A program made the translations under genes and the position numbers. A stretch of DNA of 33,034 bases from Gammaproteobacteria bacterium (GTDB lineage: Bacteria; Pseudomonadota; Gammaproteobacteria; Legionellales; Legionellaceae): contig JASBUO010000086.1 of NCBI GenBank assembly GCA_030147855.1, forward strand, positions 1-33,034, read 5' to 3'. The notes under the pieces are model-generated. The model was not told the DNA's origin. It saw only the letters and a list, made by a program, of their open reading frames with translations, and did not search any database. This document shows positions 7,846-17,496 of the stretch, piece by piece; positions within the stretch are counted from its first letter, which is position 1, and every line of letters begins with the position of its first letter.

Positions 7846-9473
7846 TCCAAAAAGTTGAAACCTTAAAGCAGTGGATTGTGGACACTGCAGCGCTAATTGC
7901 GGCAGGCCAAGAGCCTTTGTCGGAGAGTCCGCCTCAGTTTTTAGAAGAACCGGCTTTGGTGCCAGCCTTAGTGCAGATGATTGCAGCTATTGATGAGGCA
8001 ACACTGACAGAAAATCAGCCGTTGTATTCTGCTTGTTTATTTACTTTGGATGTGTGTGTATCACAACTTCAATTCGCTGCCGAAAATGGAAACAAGCGCG
8101 CAGCGAATGTTATTGATGATTTGATGGAATCCCTCGCTAAGGTGATTCAGCAAGGCTCACAAAGTATTAATTTCTGGCTTCCCATAATGAGCACCTTCTA
8201 TGATGCGCAAGTGCCGTTGTCTTCTGCTTTGCAAGAGACATATTTGATGCTTGCCGAAGAGGAGAGTGAAGCGTTTCAAGCTGAGGGGCTTGATCATCTG
8301 CAGTCGATGCGAGATTTAATTGCTGAGCTATCTGATTTAACTACATTTGAATTAACCACTCATTTTTTTGCGCAAAGTCATGCCATGCCTGCTGATTTTT
8401 TTGGGGATTTGGTGGTTGACTTATGCCAGATTGAAGAAGGGATTGATGCGGCAATTCTTACCTTATTGCACTCGAGATCTGAGGTACGAGAAGTAGTGAT
8501 GTTTGCCTTAGATAGCGTGATGTCATCGATTCAATTAAGCTCCGTTTCATTATCACGTTTGCAGGCAATTCAAGCATGGTTACCTAAAACTTATCAAGAA
8601 ACGGTTGAAAAGTGGTTACGTTTTCAGCGCAAAAAAGGCGTTGTATTTGCACAGATAGCGCCTGCAAAACTTACTAAAGCGCAAGCCAGTGAAGTGGACG
8701 GAGGGGGTGCGCAAGGCCTTTTCTTACAGTTGAAAACAGGCAAATCAACACGACTTGCAGGGGTTTTGTTTAAAGATGGGTTTGGCATTAAAGATGCTTG
8801 GATAACTCCAGGTATTCCTGTGACTGAGGTGGCCCGTTATTGTCGAGAAGTGTTAGATGATGGCGTAACGTTAAGGTGTGTCGATCTAGATTATATCTGC
8901 ATGGTAATTAATCACTTCTTGGCTGTAACACTTGAAAAAGAGGATGTGCCAGGGCTGCATTTTTTAGAGTTACAAGAAAGCTTAGGGGTACATTTTGTGC
9001 CTGAGTTTTTAGATGTCTCTTTTCTAATGGAACAATTGAGCGTGCAAATTGAACCGTTTACACAGGCGGTAATAGATGCTTCGTTTAAGCGTTCTCAAAA
9101 ATGGCTCCAGATAAAGCCATTTGCAGCATCTTGGTATCTTGAGAACGAGCGTATTGATAAGCTTGTTAACAGCTGTTCTTATTTTAAAGAAAATGTTAAA
9201 GTGTGCCGCATTGAGGAGGCAGTGGACGCTGTATTTCAAGAGGAGATGGAGACAGCGCGTACGCACTGGGTGTTTCATTTTTTATGGGTTGCTTTATGGC
9301 TGAAGGCACATGCCCGCAAAAACGAAAAAATGTGGCAGGATAGTTTTTTAGTTGCACATGCGATACAGACAGGAACACCTTTGCACGAGATACCTATTAT
9401 GCGAAGTATTTGTCATCAGTCGGTTCTTAATAGCGTAGAAACGATGCGCGATCGTCGTACTCACTTAAGCTAA
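7842..9473 (+). CDS. Large hypothetical protein, helical
   Basis: I do not recognise this 543-residue protein. It is predominantly helical and acidic in its first half, with no signal peptide and no clear transmembrane segment. The N-terminal half (1-290) looks like an alpha-solenoid or helical-bundle region rich in Leu and Glu. A possible beta-containing segment follows (about 290-350, with KTGKSTRLAGVLFKDGFGIKDAW and a GIP turn). The C-terminal third contains several Trp residues (KWLQIKPFAASWYL, WVFHFLWVALWLKAHARKN). The start is fixed by the ATGA overlap with the thioesterase gene, which shows it belongs to the tex transcription unit. Two Cys in the C-terminal part are not arranged as a metal site. 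A conserved unknown of gammaproteobacteria is possible but cannot be tested here. Confidence 0.8.
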   Translation: MIQKVETLKQWIVDTAALIAAGQEPLSESPPQFLEEPALVPALVQMIAAIDEATLTENQPLYSACLFTLDVCVSQLQFAAENGNKRAANVIDDLMESLAKVIQQGSQSINFWLPIMSTFYDAQVPLSSALQETYLMLAEEESEAFQAEGLDHLQSMRDLIAELSDLTTFELTTHFFAQSHAMPADFFGDLVVDLCQIEEGIDAAILTLLHSRSEVREVVMFALDSVMSSIQLSSVSLSRLQAIQAWLPKTYQETVEKWLRFQRKKGVVFAQIAPAKLTKAQASEVDGGGAQGLFLQLKTGKSTRLAGVLFKDGFGIKDAWITPGIPVTEVARYCREVLDDGVTLRCVDLDYICMVINHFLAVTLEKEDVPGLHFLELQESLGVHFVPEFLDVSFLMEQLSVQIEPFTQAVIDASFKRSQKWLQIKPFAASWYLENERIDKLVNSCSYFKENVKVCRIEEAVDAVFQEEMETARTHWVFHFLWVALWLKAHARKNEKMWQDSFLVAHAIQTGTPLHEIPIMRSICHQSVLNSVETMRDRRTHLS

Positions 9474-9503
9474 TTTTAGCTCGTGTTGCTGTGATAAGCG
9501 ATA

Positions 9504-9521
9504 AATTACATTGTAATTACA
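9504..9521. promoter_or_regulatory. Small dyad with TGTAATTACA palindrome before the P5CR-like gene
   Basis: A perfect 10-bp palindrome TGTAATTACA (9512-9521) overlaps a second inverted repeat, AATTAC-ATT-GTAATT (9504-9518), in the 69-bp gap upstream of 9543. This is a plausible operator for a dimeric regulator; there is no direct proof and AT-rich palindromes of this size do occur by chance. Confidence 0.25.
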
Positions 9522-9542
9522 TCTAATTGTTTGGAGAGAAGA

Positions 9543-10535
9543 ATGCCATCTTTGTCAAAAATAAATTCATTATGGTGGGGGTTTGGGGGCATTTCTGGCA
9601 CAGTCGTCAGGGCTGCTGTGAGACATGGTGTGTTAAACCCGGATGATGTTGGCGTATATAGCCGCAGAATTGCCAAAGGAGAATGGGTAACGCCTTACAA
9701 AAATTTATCTGAAAAGGTGTTGGGGCCCATGATAGAGCAGGCTCATATGATAGTTTTTAGTGTGCCACCTAGTGCTCGAGAACAGGTATATAAAAATGCA
9801 GCCAAACGGTTTGGGAATGGTTTTGTTGATAAGCTCGTGGTTGATATGTCAGCGGCACCGCATCAAAAACTGCTGAAAAGCTGCTTCCCAAGGAGCGAAA
9901 TTGTAGCTGTCATGGCAAGCAAGGCTACAGAGTATGATGATGGGTTTTGGGAGCGTTTTGAGGTGACTGATGTGAGCGCTGAGAATGATGCAATATTGAC
10001 TGGAGTCTTTGGGGCAGGTGCTGTTGAAGAGTTAAGTGGGACGCTTGAGAAGTACGATAGAGATACAGTGCATTATAGCACTGGGGTGGGCGCTACATTG
10101 CTATTTGCTGAGGCGATGATTGAGGCCGATATAAGAAATGGTGGATGTTCAGAACGAGCACGTTTTAATACGGAAAGAATGTTTGCTGCTGTTGCTGAGA
10201 TGTTACGGCAAAATCCAGCGTTAACAATTTCGGAACTGGTTGACAAAGTGGCTTCAGTTAAACCCGTTAAGCCTGGCACAGAAAAGGTGAGTGGTACAAC
10301 TGCAGAGGTGGCTGCTTCTTTTGCGGAGAGTGATTTAAAAACGCTTGTGCATACAGGGTTTTCAGCAGGCATTCGTCGAACAGGCGAGCTGCGAGCACAA
10401 TTTGGAGGAGAGCCGGGTAAAAAAAAGCTTGAAACGCCATTTTTAACACAGTTGGCAAAAGAGAATGGCGCGGCGGCAGCTGAGGCTGAATCTCGGGCTG
10501 CTGCAGATGTGTGTAGAAATGGGTTAGAAAAATAG
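9543..10535 (+). CDS. Divergent pyrroline-5-carboxylate reductase-like protein
   Basis: The 330-residue protein has the two-domain plan of ProC, the NADPH enzyme that closes proline synthesis. It has an N-terminal Rossmann-like fold (WGFGGISGTVVRAAVRHGVL, then a strand ending VYSRR) and a helical dimerisation domain. The C-terminal end aligns by eye with the P5C-binding signature: ELVDKVAS, a 9-residue insertion, then VSGTTAEV followed by the final helix FSAGIRRTGEL. Differences are notable: the dinucleotide-binding turn is GFGGIS instead of GxGxMA, and the usual LSGSGPAY is replaced by YSTGVGATLL. The protein is also longer than ProC (about 270) because of an Ala/Glu/Lys-rich tail after residue 290. 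ATG 9543 is preceded by GGAGAG; the TTG at 9531 overlaps that site and is rejected. Possibly a paralogue with a different substrate. Confidence 0.7.
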   Translation: MPSLSKINSLWWGFGGISGTVVRAAVRHGVLNPDDVGVYSRRIAKGEWVTPYKNLSEKVLGPMIEQAHMIVFSVPPSAREQVYKNAAKRFGNGFVDKLVVDMSAAPHQKLLKSCFPRSEIVAVMASKATEYDDGFWERFEVTDVSAENDAILTGVFGAGAVEELSGTLEKYDRDTVHYSTGVGATLLFAEAMIEADIRNGGCSERARFNTERMFAAVAEMLRQNPALTISELVDKVASVKPVKPGTEKVSGTTAEVAASFAESDLKTLVHTGFSAGIRRTGELRAQFGGEPGKKKLETPFLTQLAKENGAAAAEAESRAAADVCRNGLEK

Positions 10536-10616
10536 GCACAGCGCTTGCATTTCTCACAACGACTCGCTCATAAATCGTGCTAAATTAGGTTTTATTGTCC
10601 ATGCCGTGAGGTTGCT

Positions 10617-12287
10617 TTAAGTGTGTTCAAGCAATAATGACTCGGCATGCTTATGTGTTTCATCCGTGATGTGCAACCCACCAAGCATGCGCGCAATCTC
10701 CGCCACTTTTTCTTCGGGTTTAAGCGTTATGACCTCAGAAAAGGTGTGCGTTTGGTTGGCATGTTTTTTAACCACAAGATGGTGGTGCGCGCTGGCTGCA
10801 ACTTGTGGTTGGTGCGTAACGCAAAAAACTTGTAGGCGCTCGCCTAAAGTGCGTAAGAGCTTACCTACGCGTGCAGCGGTTCGGCCTCCAATGCCTACAT
10901 CCACTTCATCAAAAAACAAGGTGGGGGTTGAGGCGCGTCTTGCGGTAATCACTTGAATGGCAAGGCTGATGCGTGAGAGCTCACCACCGGATGCAATTTT
11001 TGAGAGGGCATCTGGTGGCACGCCTGGGTTAGTGCTAACGTAGTACTCTACTTTATCGTGACCATGAGGCTGTATGCTTTCAAGCGGGCTTATTTTTAGC
11101 CGAATAGTACCATGCGTAATATCGAGTTGTTTGAGCATGTGTGTGATATCTTGTTCAAGCTTTTTAGCGGCTTTTTTTCGCGCATCGGTTAAAGTGTCAG
11201 CTGCTTGTTTGTAAGCGAGCATTGCCTTGTCGAGGGCTTCTTGCAAGTGGCGTTGTGTTACCTCAATTTGCTCAAGCGCTGCTGCCTCTGCTTCAAGGCT
11301 TTCTAGTTTTGATAGGAGTGCATCAGGTTCGACATGATATTTGCGTGCCATGCTATATAGTTGGCTTAAGCGTTCTTCAATGGTATGAAGCCGCTCTGGG
11401 TCGAGCTGCACGAGGCGCGCAAAGTTTTCGACCTCGTGCACGGCTTCTTCGCACTGAATAGAGGCTGTATGAATCAGCTCGCGCGCCGTACTTAAGGCTG
11501 GATTATCCTGCGGAAGTGCATTTAAGTGTTGTGTTACGCGATACAGTTGCTCTTGAATATTCGGCGTCATATCGTCTCCATCACGTAATAAGTGATGGAT
11601 GTGTGTGATGTCTTCAAGGTAGCTTTTGGCGTAATGGAGGCGCTGGTGTTCTTGGTTGAGTTCGGTGACTTCATTTGGCATCAGGTTTAAGTCACGAAGC
11701 TCATTGATTTGGTAATTTAAAAAGTCAGTATGCGCTGCGTCGGTAGGTTTTGCGTCGGCGGCTAGTTTTTCTTGTTTTAGGCTCTGGCAGGTTTGATAAG
11801 CTTTGTATACGGTATCTAGTAGCGCCGGGTGGTTAGCGTATTGGTCGAGCTGCGTACGGTGTGTTGCAGGCTTTAGTAGGCGCTGATGCTGGTGTTGGCC
11901 ATGAATGTCGAGCAATAATTCGCTAAATGCTTTCACTTTTTGTAAAGGGAACAGTTGCCCATCGATATATGCTTTTGAACGACCTTCTGCATGAATCACA
12001 CGACGCAGGCAGACTTGGTTTTCGTCTGGATAAATGTCGTGCGCAGCAAGCCATAAGGCAGGCTCAGAACCATCCTCAAAATCAAATAACGCAGAAACAG
12101 AGCAGGTTTGTTCGCCGGTACGTACAACAGAGCCGTCATTGCGGCCTCCCATTGCAAGCATGAGCGCGTCAATCATAATGGATTTTCCGGCTCCTGTCTC
12201 GCCAGTAAATGCTGTCATGCCCTCAGAAAAGTCGAGCTCTAGGCGCGTGACAATGGCAAAGTTTTCAATGACAAGTGAGCGCAGCAT
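10617..12287 (-). CDS. recN: DNA repair protein RecN
   Basis: RecN is an SMC-like ATPase acting early in double-strand-break repair. At 556 residues the length matches E. coli RecN (553). The N-terminal Walker A is GETGAGKS (29-36). The centre (about 150-350) is a coiled-coil arm rich in Leu/Glu/Gln. The C-terminal half holds the ABC signature LSRISLAIQVI and Walker B LFFDEVDVGIGG, followed by FCVTHQPQVAA. The AGGA ribosome site is formed over the nadK stop, 3 bp away, so it is the last gene of the typA-nadK-recN operon. It converges on the P5CR-like gene. The nadK-recN pairing is common in gammaproteobacteria. Confidence 0.97.
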   Translation of the reverse strand: MLRSLVIENFAIVTRLELDFSEGMTAFTGETGAGKSIMIDALMLAMGGRNDGSVVRTGEQTCSVSALFDFEDGSEPALWLAAHDIYPDENQVCLRRVIHAEGRSKAYIDGQLFPLQKVKAFSELLLDIHGQHQHQRLLKPATHRTQLDQYANHPALLDTVYKAYQTCQSLKQEKLAADAKPTDAAHTDFLNYQINELRDLNLMPNEVTELNQEHQRLHYAKSYLEDITHIHHLLRDGDDMTPNIQEQLYRVTQHLNALPQDNPALSTARELIHTASIQCEEAVHEVENFARLVQLDPERLHTIEERLSQLYSMARKYHVEPDALLSKLESLEAEAAALEQIEVTQRHLQEALDKAMLAYKQAADTLTDARKKAAKKLEQDITHMLKQLDITHGTIRLKISPLESIQPHGHDKVEYYVSTNPGVPPDALSKIASGGELSRISLAIQVITARRASTPTLFFDEVDVGIGGRTAARVGKLLRTLGERLQVFCVTHQPQVAASAHHHLVVKKHANQTHTFSEVITLKPEEKVAEIARMLGGLHITDETHKHAESLLLEHT

Positions 12288-12290
12288 GGC

Positions 12291-13184
12291 CTATCCTTCT
12301 GGTTTTGAACCCCACCCAAGTTTAACGCGTAATGTATCGTAGTAATGATAATCCTTTGGATGCAAGAGTTCGAGTGTGCGCGGATTTTTTTTAATGATGA
12401 CCGAGGTGCCTGGCTCAACAGGATAGGAGTCATGTCCATCACAACTGATGCGCAATGGTATTTCATTATGCTCACTAATATGAAGACGTACGGTTGCATT
12501 GGCATCGATGACGAGAGGTCTGGCACTTAAGCTGTGCGAAAACATTGGCACCATCACGAGCGCCCGGAGTGCGGGGTGCATGATAGGTCCGCCTGCAGAA
12601 AGGGCGTAAGCGGTTGAGCCTGTTGGTGTTGAAAAAATGAGCCCATCTGCACGATAATGGCTGACAAACTGCTCATCGATATATATATTGAATCGGACCA
12701 GATGCGTTTCCGTACCGCGATTTAGTACAATGTCGTTTAACGCATCCCCTACAATGCGCTTTTCATTGCTATCTGAAAATTGCAGTTGTAATAATGAACG
12801 TTTTTCTTGGATGTAGCTTCCAGACAGCACTTCTCCAAGTGCGGATTCAAATTCTTGTGGCAAAATGTCGGTTAAAAAGCCAAGGTGCCCCCGGTTAATG
12901 CCAATAACGGGGAGCCCGACATGAATCGCCATGCGTGCGGCAGATAAAAGACTACCATCACCACCCACAACCACAATGAGGGTACCCGGCTTTTTCATTT
13001 TACTACGTGCAAGGACAGGGCAGTCGAGTGAAAAATGGGCTGCTGTGTCTTTATCCAAAAAAGGATTCACTTGCTTTGATTTTAAGTAGCTAATTAAGCG
13101 TTCAAGTGTTTCGCTTACATTTTGGTTGGCACGATGTTGTCGTGCGTAAAGCACGACACGTGAAAAAGCCGCTTTTTTTGTCAC
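12291..13184 (-). CDS. nadK: NAD kinase
   Basis: Phosphorylates NAD to NADP using ATP. The 297-residue protein has the family motifs in order: [14 protein letters not shown] (GGDG at 74-77), [32 protein letters not shown] and a C-terminal beta-sandwich with the final LRVKLGWG. Length is normal (E. coli 292). The start is a GTG whose last bases overlap the typA stop as GTGA, giving translational coupling. It sits between typA and recN in the same operon. Confidence 0.97.
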   Translation of the reverse strand: MTKKAAFSRVVLYARQHRANQNVSETLERLISYLKSKQVNPFLDKDTAAHFSLDCPVLARSKMKKPGTLIVVVGGDGSLLSAARMAIHVGLPVIGINRGHLGFLTDILPQEFESALGEVLSGSYIQEKRSLLQLQFSDSNEKRIVGDALNDIVLNRGTETHLVRFNIYIDEQFVSHYRADGLIFSTPTGSTAYALSAGGPIMHPALRALVMVPMFSHSLSARPLVIDANATVRLHISEHNEIPLRISCDGHDSYPVEPGTSVIIKKNPRTLELLHPKDYHYYDTLRVKLGWGSKPEG

Positions 13185-15007
13185 TGTGCATTATCTCCGG
13201 CGCGTGCAGCACGTTTGCGCTCATGCTCTTTCAAAGCTTTTTTACGGAGCCGAATAGTTTCAGGGGTGACCTCAACCAGTTCATCGTTATCAATAAATTC
13301 AAGTGCCTGCTCAAGTGTAAGTTTGATGGCAGGAACCAAAACGATGTTTTCATCAGTACCCGATGCACGGACATTGGTAAGTTGTTTCTCTTTGGTAACA
13401 TTCACAACTAAGTCATTGTCTCGTGCGTGAATGCCTACAATCATGCCCTCATAACAGTCAGTTTGTGGTGCAATAAACATACGACCGCGCTCCTGTAAGT
13501 TAAAAAGGGCAAAACCACGCGCTGCTCCCTGACAGTTGGCAATGAGCACTCCTTGTGCACGCTTCCCAATACGTCCTTCAACATAAGGGCCGTAATGGTC
13601 GTATACGTGATACATGAGGCCTGTGCCTGATGTAGCTGACAGAAACTCGGTATGAAAGCCAATTAGTCCACGGGTTGGAATAATATAGTCGAGCCTAACA
13701 CGCCCTTTGCCATCTGGGACGAGATTTTGTAGGTCACCTCGTCTTTCACCAAGACGCTCCATCATGGTGCCTTGATGCTGCTCCTCTACATCGACTGTGA
13801 GTTGTTCATAAGGTTCCTCACGAACACCATCTTTTTCATGAATAATGACTTCAGGTTTACAAATAGCGAGTTCATAGCCTTCTCGTCGCATATTTTCAAT
13901 GAGAATGGATAAGTGCAGTTCACCACGCCCGGATACTCTGAACTTGTCAGGATCTTCTGTATCTTCAACACGAAGCGCAACATTATGCAGCAGTTCTGTT
14001 TGTAAGCGCTCACGAATTTTTCTACTCGTTACATATTTGCCATCTTGACCTGCAAACGGTGAGTCATTGACTTGGAATGTCATGCTAATAGTTGGTTCAT
14101 CAACGGTCAGCGCCGGAAGTGCTTCAACAGTATTTGGGTCACAAATGGTGTCTGAAATATGCAATCCTTCCATGCCTGAAACAGCAATAATATCGCCTGC
14201 TTCAGCTTCGGGAACTTCAACACGATCGAGCCCATCGAAGCCTAAGATTTGTAATAGTCGGCCACTGCGAGTTTCGCCGCTTGCATCGATGATTTTAACG
14301 GGTGACTTAGCGGTAATTTTTCCGCGCGTAACCCGACCAATACCAATGGTGCCGACATATGATGAATAGTCTAGCGCACTGACTTGCATTTGAAATGGGC
14401 CAGTTGCATCAACGTCAGGTGCGCGTACTTGGTCGACAATGGTGCGTAGTAAAGCACTCATGTTGTCCGATTTTTCCGCTAAATCCATGATGGCATAGCC
14501 TTGAAGCGCCGATGCATATACAACCGGAAAATCAAGTTGCTCATCTGTCGCACCTAGGTTATCAAATAAATCAAACACCTGATCGATAACCCAGTCGGGG
14601 CGAGCACCGGGGCGGTCGATCTTATTGACGACGACAATGGGGTTTAGGCCTTGTGCAAATGCTTTTTGTGTAACGAATCGGGTTTGTGGCATAGGACCAT
14701 CGACGGCATCGACCAATAAGAGAACACCGTCAACCATCGATAAAATACGCTCCACTTCTCCGCCAAAGTCGGCGTGTCCTGGGGTATCGACGATATTAAT
14801 TTTGTGGTCGTTCCAATGGATACACGTATTTTTAGCAAGAATCGTAATACCACGTTCTTTTTCTAGGGCGTTTGAATCCATCACGCGCTCAACGACTGCA
14901 GCACGTTCATTTAAGGTGCCGGTTTGTTGGAGTAATTTGTCCACTAAGGTCGTTTTACCATGGTCGACATGTGCGATGATGGCAATGTTTCGAATTTTTC
15001 TGGTCAT
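13181..15007 (-). CDS. typA: Ribosome-associated GTPase BipA/TypA
   Basis: BipA is a translational GTPase of the EF-G family that assists 50S assembly and adaptation to stress and cold. The protein has 608 residues, as usual. Motifs: G1 AHVDHGKT (12-19), switch region [10 protein letters not shown]3 DTPGHADF, G4 NKID. EF-G-like domains II, III and V follow, then the BipA-specific C-terminal domain starting near [13 protein letters not shown], which distinguishes it from LepA and EF-G. Start is the ATG at 15007 with a GGAA ribosome site. It is the promoter-proximal gene of typA-nadK-recN. Confidence 0.98.
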   Translation of the reverse strand: MTRKIRNIAIIAHVDHGKTTLVDKLLQQTGTLNERAAVVERVMDSNALEKERGITILAKNTCIHWNDHKINIVDTPGHADFGGEVERILSMVDGVLLLVDAVDGPMPQTRFVTQKAFAQGLNPIVVVNKIDRPGARPDWVIDQVFDLFDNLGATDEQLDFPVVYASALQGYAIMDLAEKSDNMSALLRTIVDQVRAPDVDATGPFQMQVSALDYSSYVGTIGIGRVTRGKITAKSPVKIIDASGETRSGRLLQILGFDGLDRVEVPEAEAGDIIAVSGMEGLHISDTICDPNTVEALPALTVDEPTISMTFQVNDSPFAGQDGKYVTSRKIRERLQTELLHNVALRVEDTEDPDKFRVSGRGELHLSILIENMRREGYELAICKPEVIIHEKDGVREEPYEQLTVDVEEQHQGTMMERLGERRGDLQNLVPDGKGRVRLDYIIPTRGLIGFHTEFLSATSGTGLMYHVYDHYGPYVEGRIGKRAQGVLIANCQGAARGFALFNLQERGRMFIAPQTDCYEGMIVGIHARDNDLVVNVTKEKQLTNVRASGTDENIVLVPAIKLTLEQALEFIDNDELVEVTPETIRLRKKALKEHERKRAARAGDNAQ

Positions 15008-15045
15008 GTTGGTTCCAATGAAAATTTGCCGTAAGCGGCTCTTTA

Positions 15046-15051
15046 ATTATA
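15046..15051 (-). promoter_or_regulatory. Probable -10 of the typA operon
   Basis: On the minus strand a perfect TATAAT, preceded by TTG, lies 39 bp upstream of the typA ATG. The -35 at the matching distance is poor, so this would rely on the -10 and its upstream TG. Confidence 0.45.
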
Positions 15052-15111
15052 CAACGAACTGGAGGAAGTTTGCTAAACTGAAGATAAGCCACAGATTTAG
15101 GCGAGGTTATT

Positions 15112-15582
15112 ATGGGCCAATTAATATTACATCCTACAGATATCAGTCAATGGCATGCACTGGTGAATGAGGCGCAGGCATCAACCAAGCTTATTCTACC
15201 AGAAAGCACAGAAAGTTACTTGGTTTTTTTATTGATGCGATTTGCACAGTCGCCAGAGCTTGTGGAGTCGGTTCTTGCCATTGATTTTTTTAATTCAATG
15301 CAAGCTGTCGGAAGTCGCCAAGTAGAGTTATTGCGAGAGGTAGGCGATAAGAGTTTACTGTTAAGCGGGCTTTTTCCGGGGCTTGCGGAGAAACGGCATG
15401 TGCAAGTGCAGTATTTCACAGATATGGGGCAAGCAGCGTACCTTACTGTCAGCGAGCTAGAGGCTGATGAAGGCGCTGCTTTATATCAGGAACTAAGCTG
15501 TCAATTCACAACGTTGAAGCATATCCTAGCATGTTTAGGCCTTCCAGATTGGAGCTTGGATCAGCATCTGAGCCAGCAGTAG
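15112..15582 (+). CDS. Conserved hypothetical protein beside typA
   Basis: A 156-residue soluble protein divergent from typA. It has a characteristic segment, [37 protein letters not shown] (described by its key elements: [14 protein letters not shown], a basic pair, then YF..MG..AY, about residues 77-112). I recall this as a recurring pattern in an uncharacterised gammaproteobacterial family, without a known function. Position and size could suggest the DNA polymerase III chi subunit, but the sequence does not fit. No catalytic motif, signal peptide or membrane segment is seen. The last 77 bp overlap, on the opposite strand, the 3' end of the membrane-protein gene at 15506-17449. Confidence 0.75.
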   Translation: MGQLILHPTDISQWHALVNEAQASTKLILPESTESYLVFLLMRFAQSPELVESVLAIDFFNSMQAVGSRQVELLREVGDKSLLLSGLFPGLAEKRHVQVQYFTDMGQAAYLTVSELEADEGAALYQELSCQFTTLKHILACLGLPDWSLDQHLSQQ

Positions 15583-17449
15583 TACTGTTTACTGCTTGAT
15601 TCTGAAATGCATGCCGACTTTTGCTGGCACGTGGAGGAACGCATTCACCACAAAAGTCACCTACTGTTGCAACGGGAATGAAAGCTTTTTTGTGACCGCA
15701 GGCGCCCGTCTCGCAGCAGTCATCCGCCTTGCTTTCTGTTGCTTTTGTAAGTTTGGCATAAGTGCTTTGGGTTGGTGCAGTTGTGCTATGTGCGCAAGCA
15801 TGGTCATGGCAGCAGTCAGAGGCTGTATTCATTGCGTGTGTTTGTTTGCGATAAGATTGTTTGTGACTGATATGAAACTCTTTTTTGTTGAACCGACTAA
15901 AGCCACTATCCCATAGTGCTGAAAGAAAATAGAAAGGCTGCGCAATTTTTCCAATAAGCCATGAAGGGATGTCTTGGTTGTGTTCATGCCCTTGTGATTC
16001 ACCTAAACGCTCATCCAGCAAAGAGTTGAGGTCGGTTGGATGGGTGTGCTTGAAAAAGTAGTGCACGTCTTCAAAGCCCTCGCTTAAGCTGCCGAGAAAA
16101 GCCGAAAAGTATTTAGAGAGACCAGGAATCCGGTCGGCTGTTACACCAATGCTGAACAAATGCCCAACAAAGAGCAGGTAGCGCATAGGTAATATGACAA
16201 ATACGAGTGCGAGACGAAACGGATTGAGCCATTGCAGAACGTTTTCTCTTTCCCGTAGGTGCTTGAATGTGTTTTGGATGTTTTCTTTCAGCGGTTTAAT
16301 GCTTAAATCTTTGTTGTTCTCATCCGTGAGTTGCTCAATCATAGTGAGCGTCTCACTTGAGTTCTCAAAATTGAATACAACAGCTGAAAAGCCTGTGATA
16401 ATGGGGTTAATGACGCCCATAACAAAGGCTGGGAGGCGACGCATCCAGTTGAATAACGGAGGCACTTCTTGTACCACAGTCCACCAAGTTCCGGCTGTAC
16501 AAATGGTGAGCGTGAGCGCCATAGCAAATAAAAGGGTTGCAGTGATGGCCATGCCAATGTTTCTTAATGAATAGGGGTTTTGTTTGAGGTTGTCTCGCAG
16601 TTTTCGATACCAAGTTAACAAGGTATTATTGGTCATCAAATTGGTAACTGCATTATAGGTCAGTAAGCCATAGGCAATGCCTGCGATGGCCGCCATTGGG
16701 GTAATAATAATAGGCCAAAATGCGAATGGGATGGCTGTAAGGATGGGTACGAGGGTGAAGAGTTCAACGAGTAAGTAACTTGTACCAAGCCCCATAAATA
16801 AGCTGGTAATGATGCTAAAGAGCTGGATGCCAAGCAGTGGTAAGCGGCGTTTCGCAAGTCGTGCTTTGTATTGCTCATGTAAAGAGGGCTTGCCCCCCCG
16901 TTTTTGATGCAACCAATCAAACAGTGCACGTGCATAAGGCTCTTTGGACGACTCATCAAATGTTTCAGCTTGAATTTGTTTTGAAAAGGCAGCTTCAAAC
17001 TCATCGAGTACTTTTTTATCACCAAAACGATGTCTGAGTGCAAGTTTATAGCGTTGGAAGGCAAAAAAAGAGGCTTCGCTTTCGTCTTCGTTTTGCAGGA
17101 TATCTTTTAAGAACGCTTTAGCGAGTTGATGATTGAAATAATTTTTGGTGAAAATTTTATCAAAAGCGCGCTGCAGGTTTTGAGTGTAAATTTCGCCCTC
17201 GTACACAACAGATAAGAGGGATGAGATGCTTGAAGGAATGAGTGATGGCCACAGGGCATACATCCCGCCAAAGCTGAGCAACCCTAAAATAAGGCTTGCA
17301 CCTGCCGCGAGGAGGTTAAGCATGAGCCTGTACAATGCTTTTTTGATGACTTCAGCATTGAGATATTGTTTACGTAATTCTTTGTATCGTTGGTGTAGTT
17401 TTTTAAAACTTAACTTTAAATTTAAGCTTAAATAAGCAGAATCAAGCAT
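15506..17449 (-). CDS. Polytopic membrane protein with Cys/His-rich tail, possible MavN/IroT-like iron transporter
   Basis: This 647-residue protein has hydrophobic segments near 43-68, 203-232, 233-265, 298-325, 340-360 and 410-436, that is about six to eight membrane spans. A charged helical domain (about 85-200) sits between the first and second. The C-terminal part carries many metal-ligand residues: HTH (468-470), HEH (488-490), a duplicated CCx4CxH motif (CCHDHACAH at 546-554 and CCETGACGH at 578-586) and CGEC (600-603). A Fur box lies upstream over the likely promoter. Size, topology, metal ligands and iron regulation together match what is known of the Legionella Dot/Icm effector MavN/IroT, an iron transporter of the pathogen vacuole; I could not align it, so this is inference. 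The ribosome site is weak (AAGG, 13 bp from ATG). The 3' end overlaps the neighbouring gene by 77 bp. Confidence 0.85.
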   Translation of the reverse strand: MLDSAYLSLNLKLSFKKLHQRYKELRKQYLNAEVIKKALYRLMLNLLAAGASLILGLLSFGGMYALWPSLIPSSISSLLSVVYEGEIYTQNLQRAFDKIFTKNYFNHQLAKAFLKDILQNEDESEASFFAFQRYKLALRHRFGDKKVLDEFEAAFSKQIQAETFDESSKEPYARALFDWLHQKRGGKPSLHEQYKARLAKRRLPLLGIQLFSIITSLFMGLGTSYLLVELFTLVPILTAIPFAFWPIIITPMAAIAGIAYGLLTYNAVTNLMTNNTLLTWYRKLRDNLKQNPYSLRNIGMAITATLLFAMALTLTICTAGTWWTVVQEVPPLFNWMRRLPAFVMGVINPIITGFSAVVFNFENSSETLTMIEQLTDENNKDLSIKPLKENIQNTFKHLRERENVLQWLNPFRLALVFVILPMRYLLFVGHLFSIGVTADRIPGLSKYFSAFLGSLSEGFEDVHYFFKHTHPTDLNSLLDERLGESQGHEHNQDIPSWLIGKIAQPFYFLSALWDSGFSRFNKKEFHISHKQSYRKQTHAMNTASDCCHDHACAHSTTAPTQSTYAKLTKATESKADDCCETGACGHKKAFIPVATVGDFCGECVPPRASKSRHAFQNQAVNSTTAGSDADPSSNLEGLNMLGYASTL

Positions 17450-17496
17450 TGGGACTTAAACCTTGCATAACAATAAAATTGACACTCTATATCAAA

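Noticed and set aside
15112-15582. DNA polymerase III chi subunit (holC)
   Set aside because: Size is right but the sequence lacks the chi N-terminal pattern and internal motifs; the [14 protein letters not shown] pattern points to a different, uncharacterised family.
16660-17064. Open frame of 134 codons inside the membrane-protein gene on the same strand
   Set aside because: Alternative frame with no ribosome site; the membrane-protein frame has the meaningful pattern.
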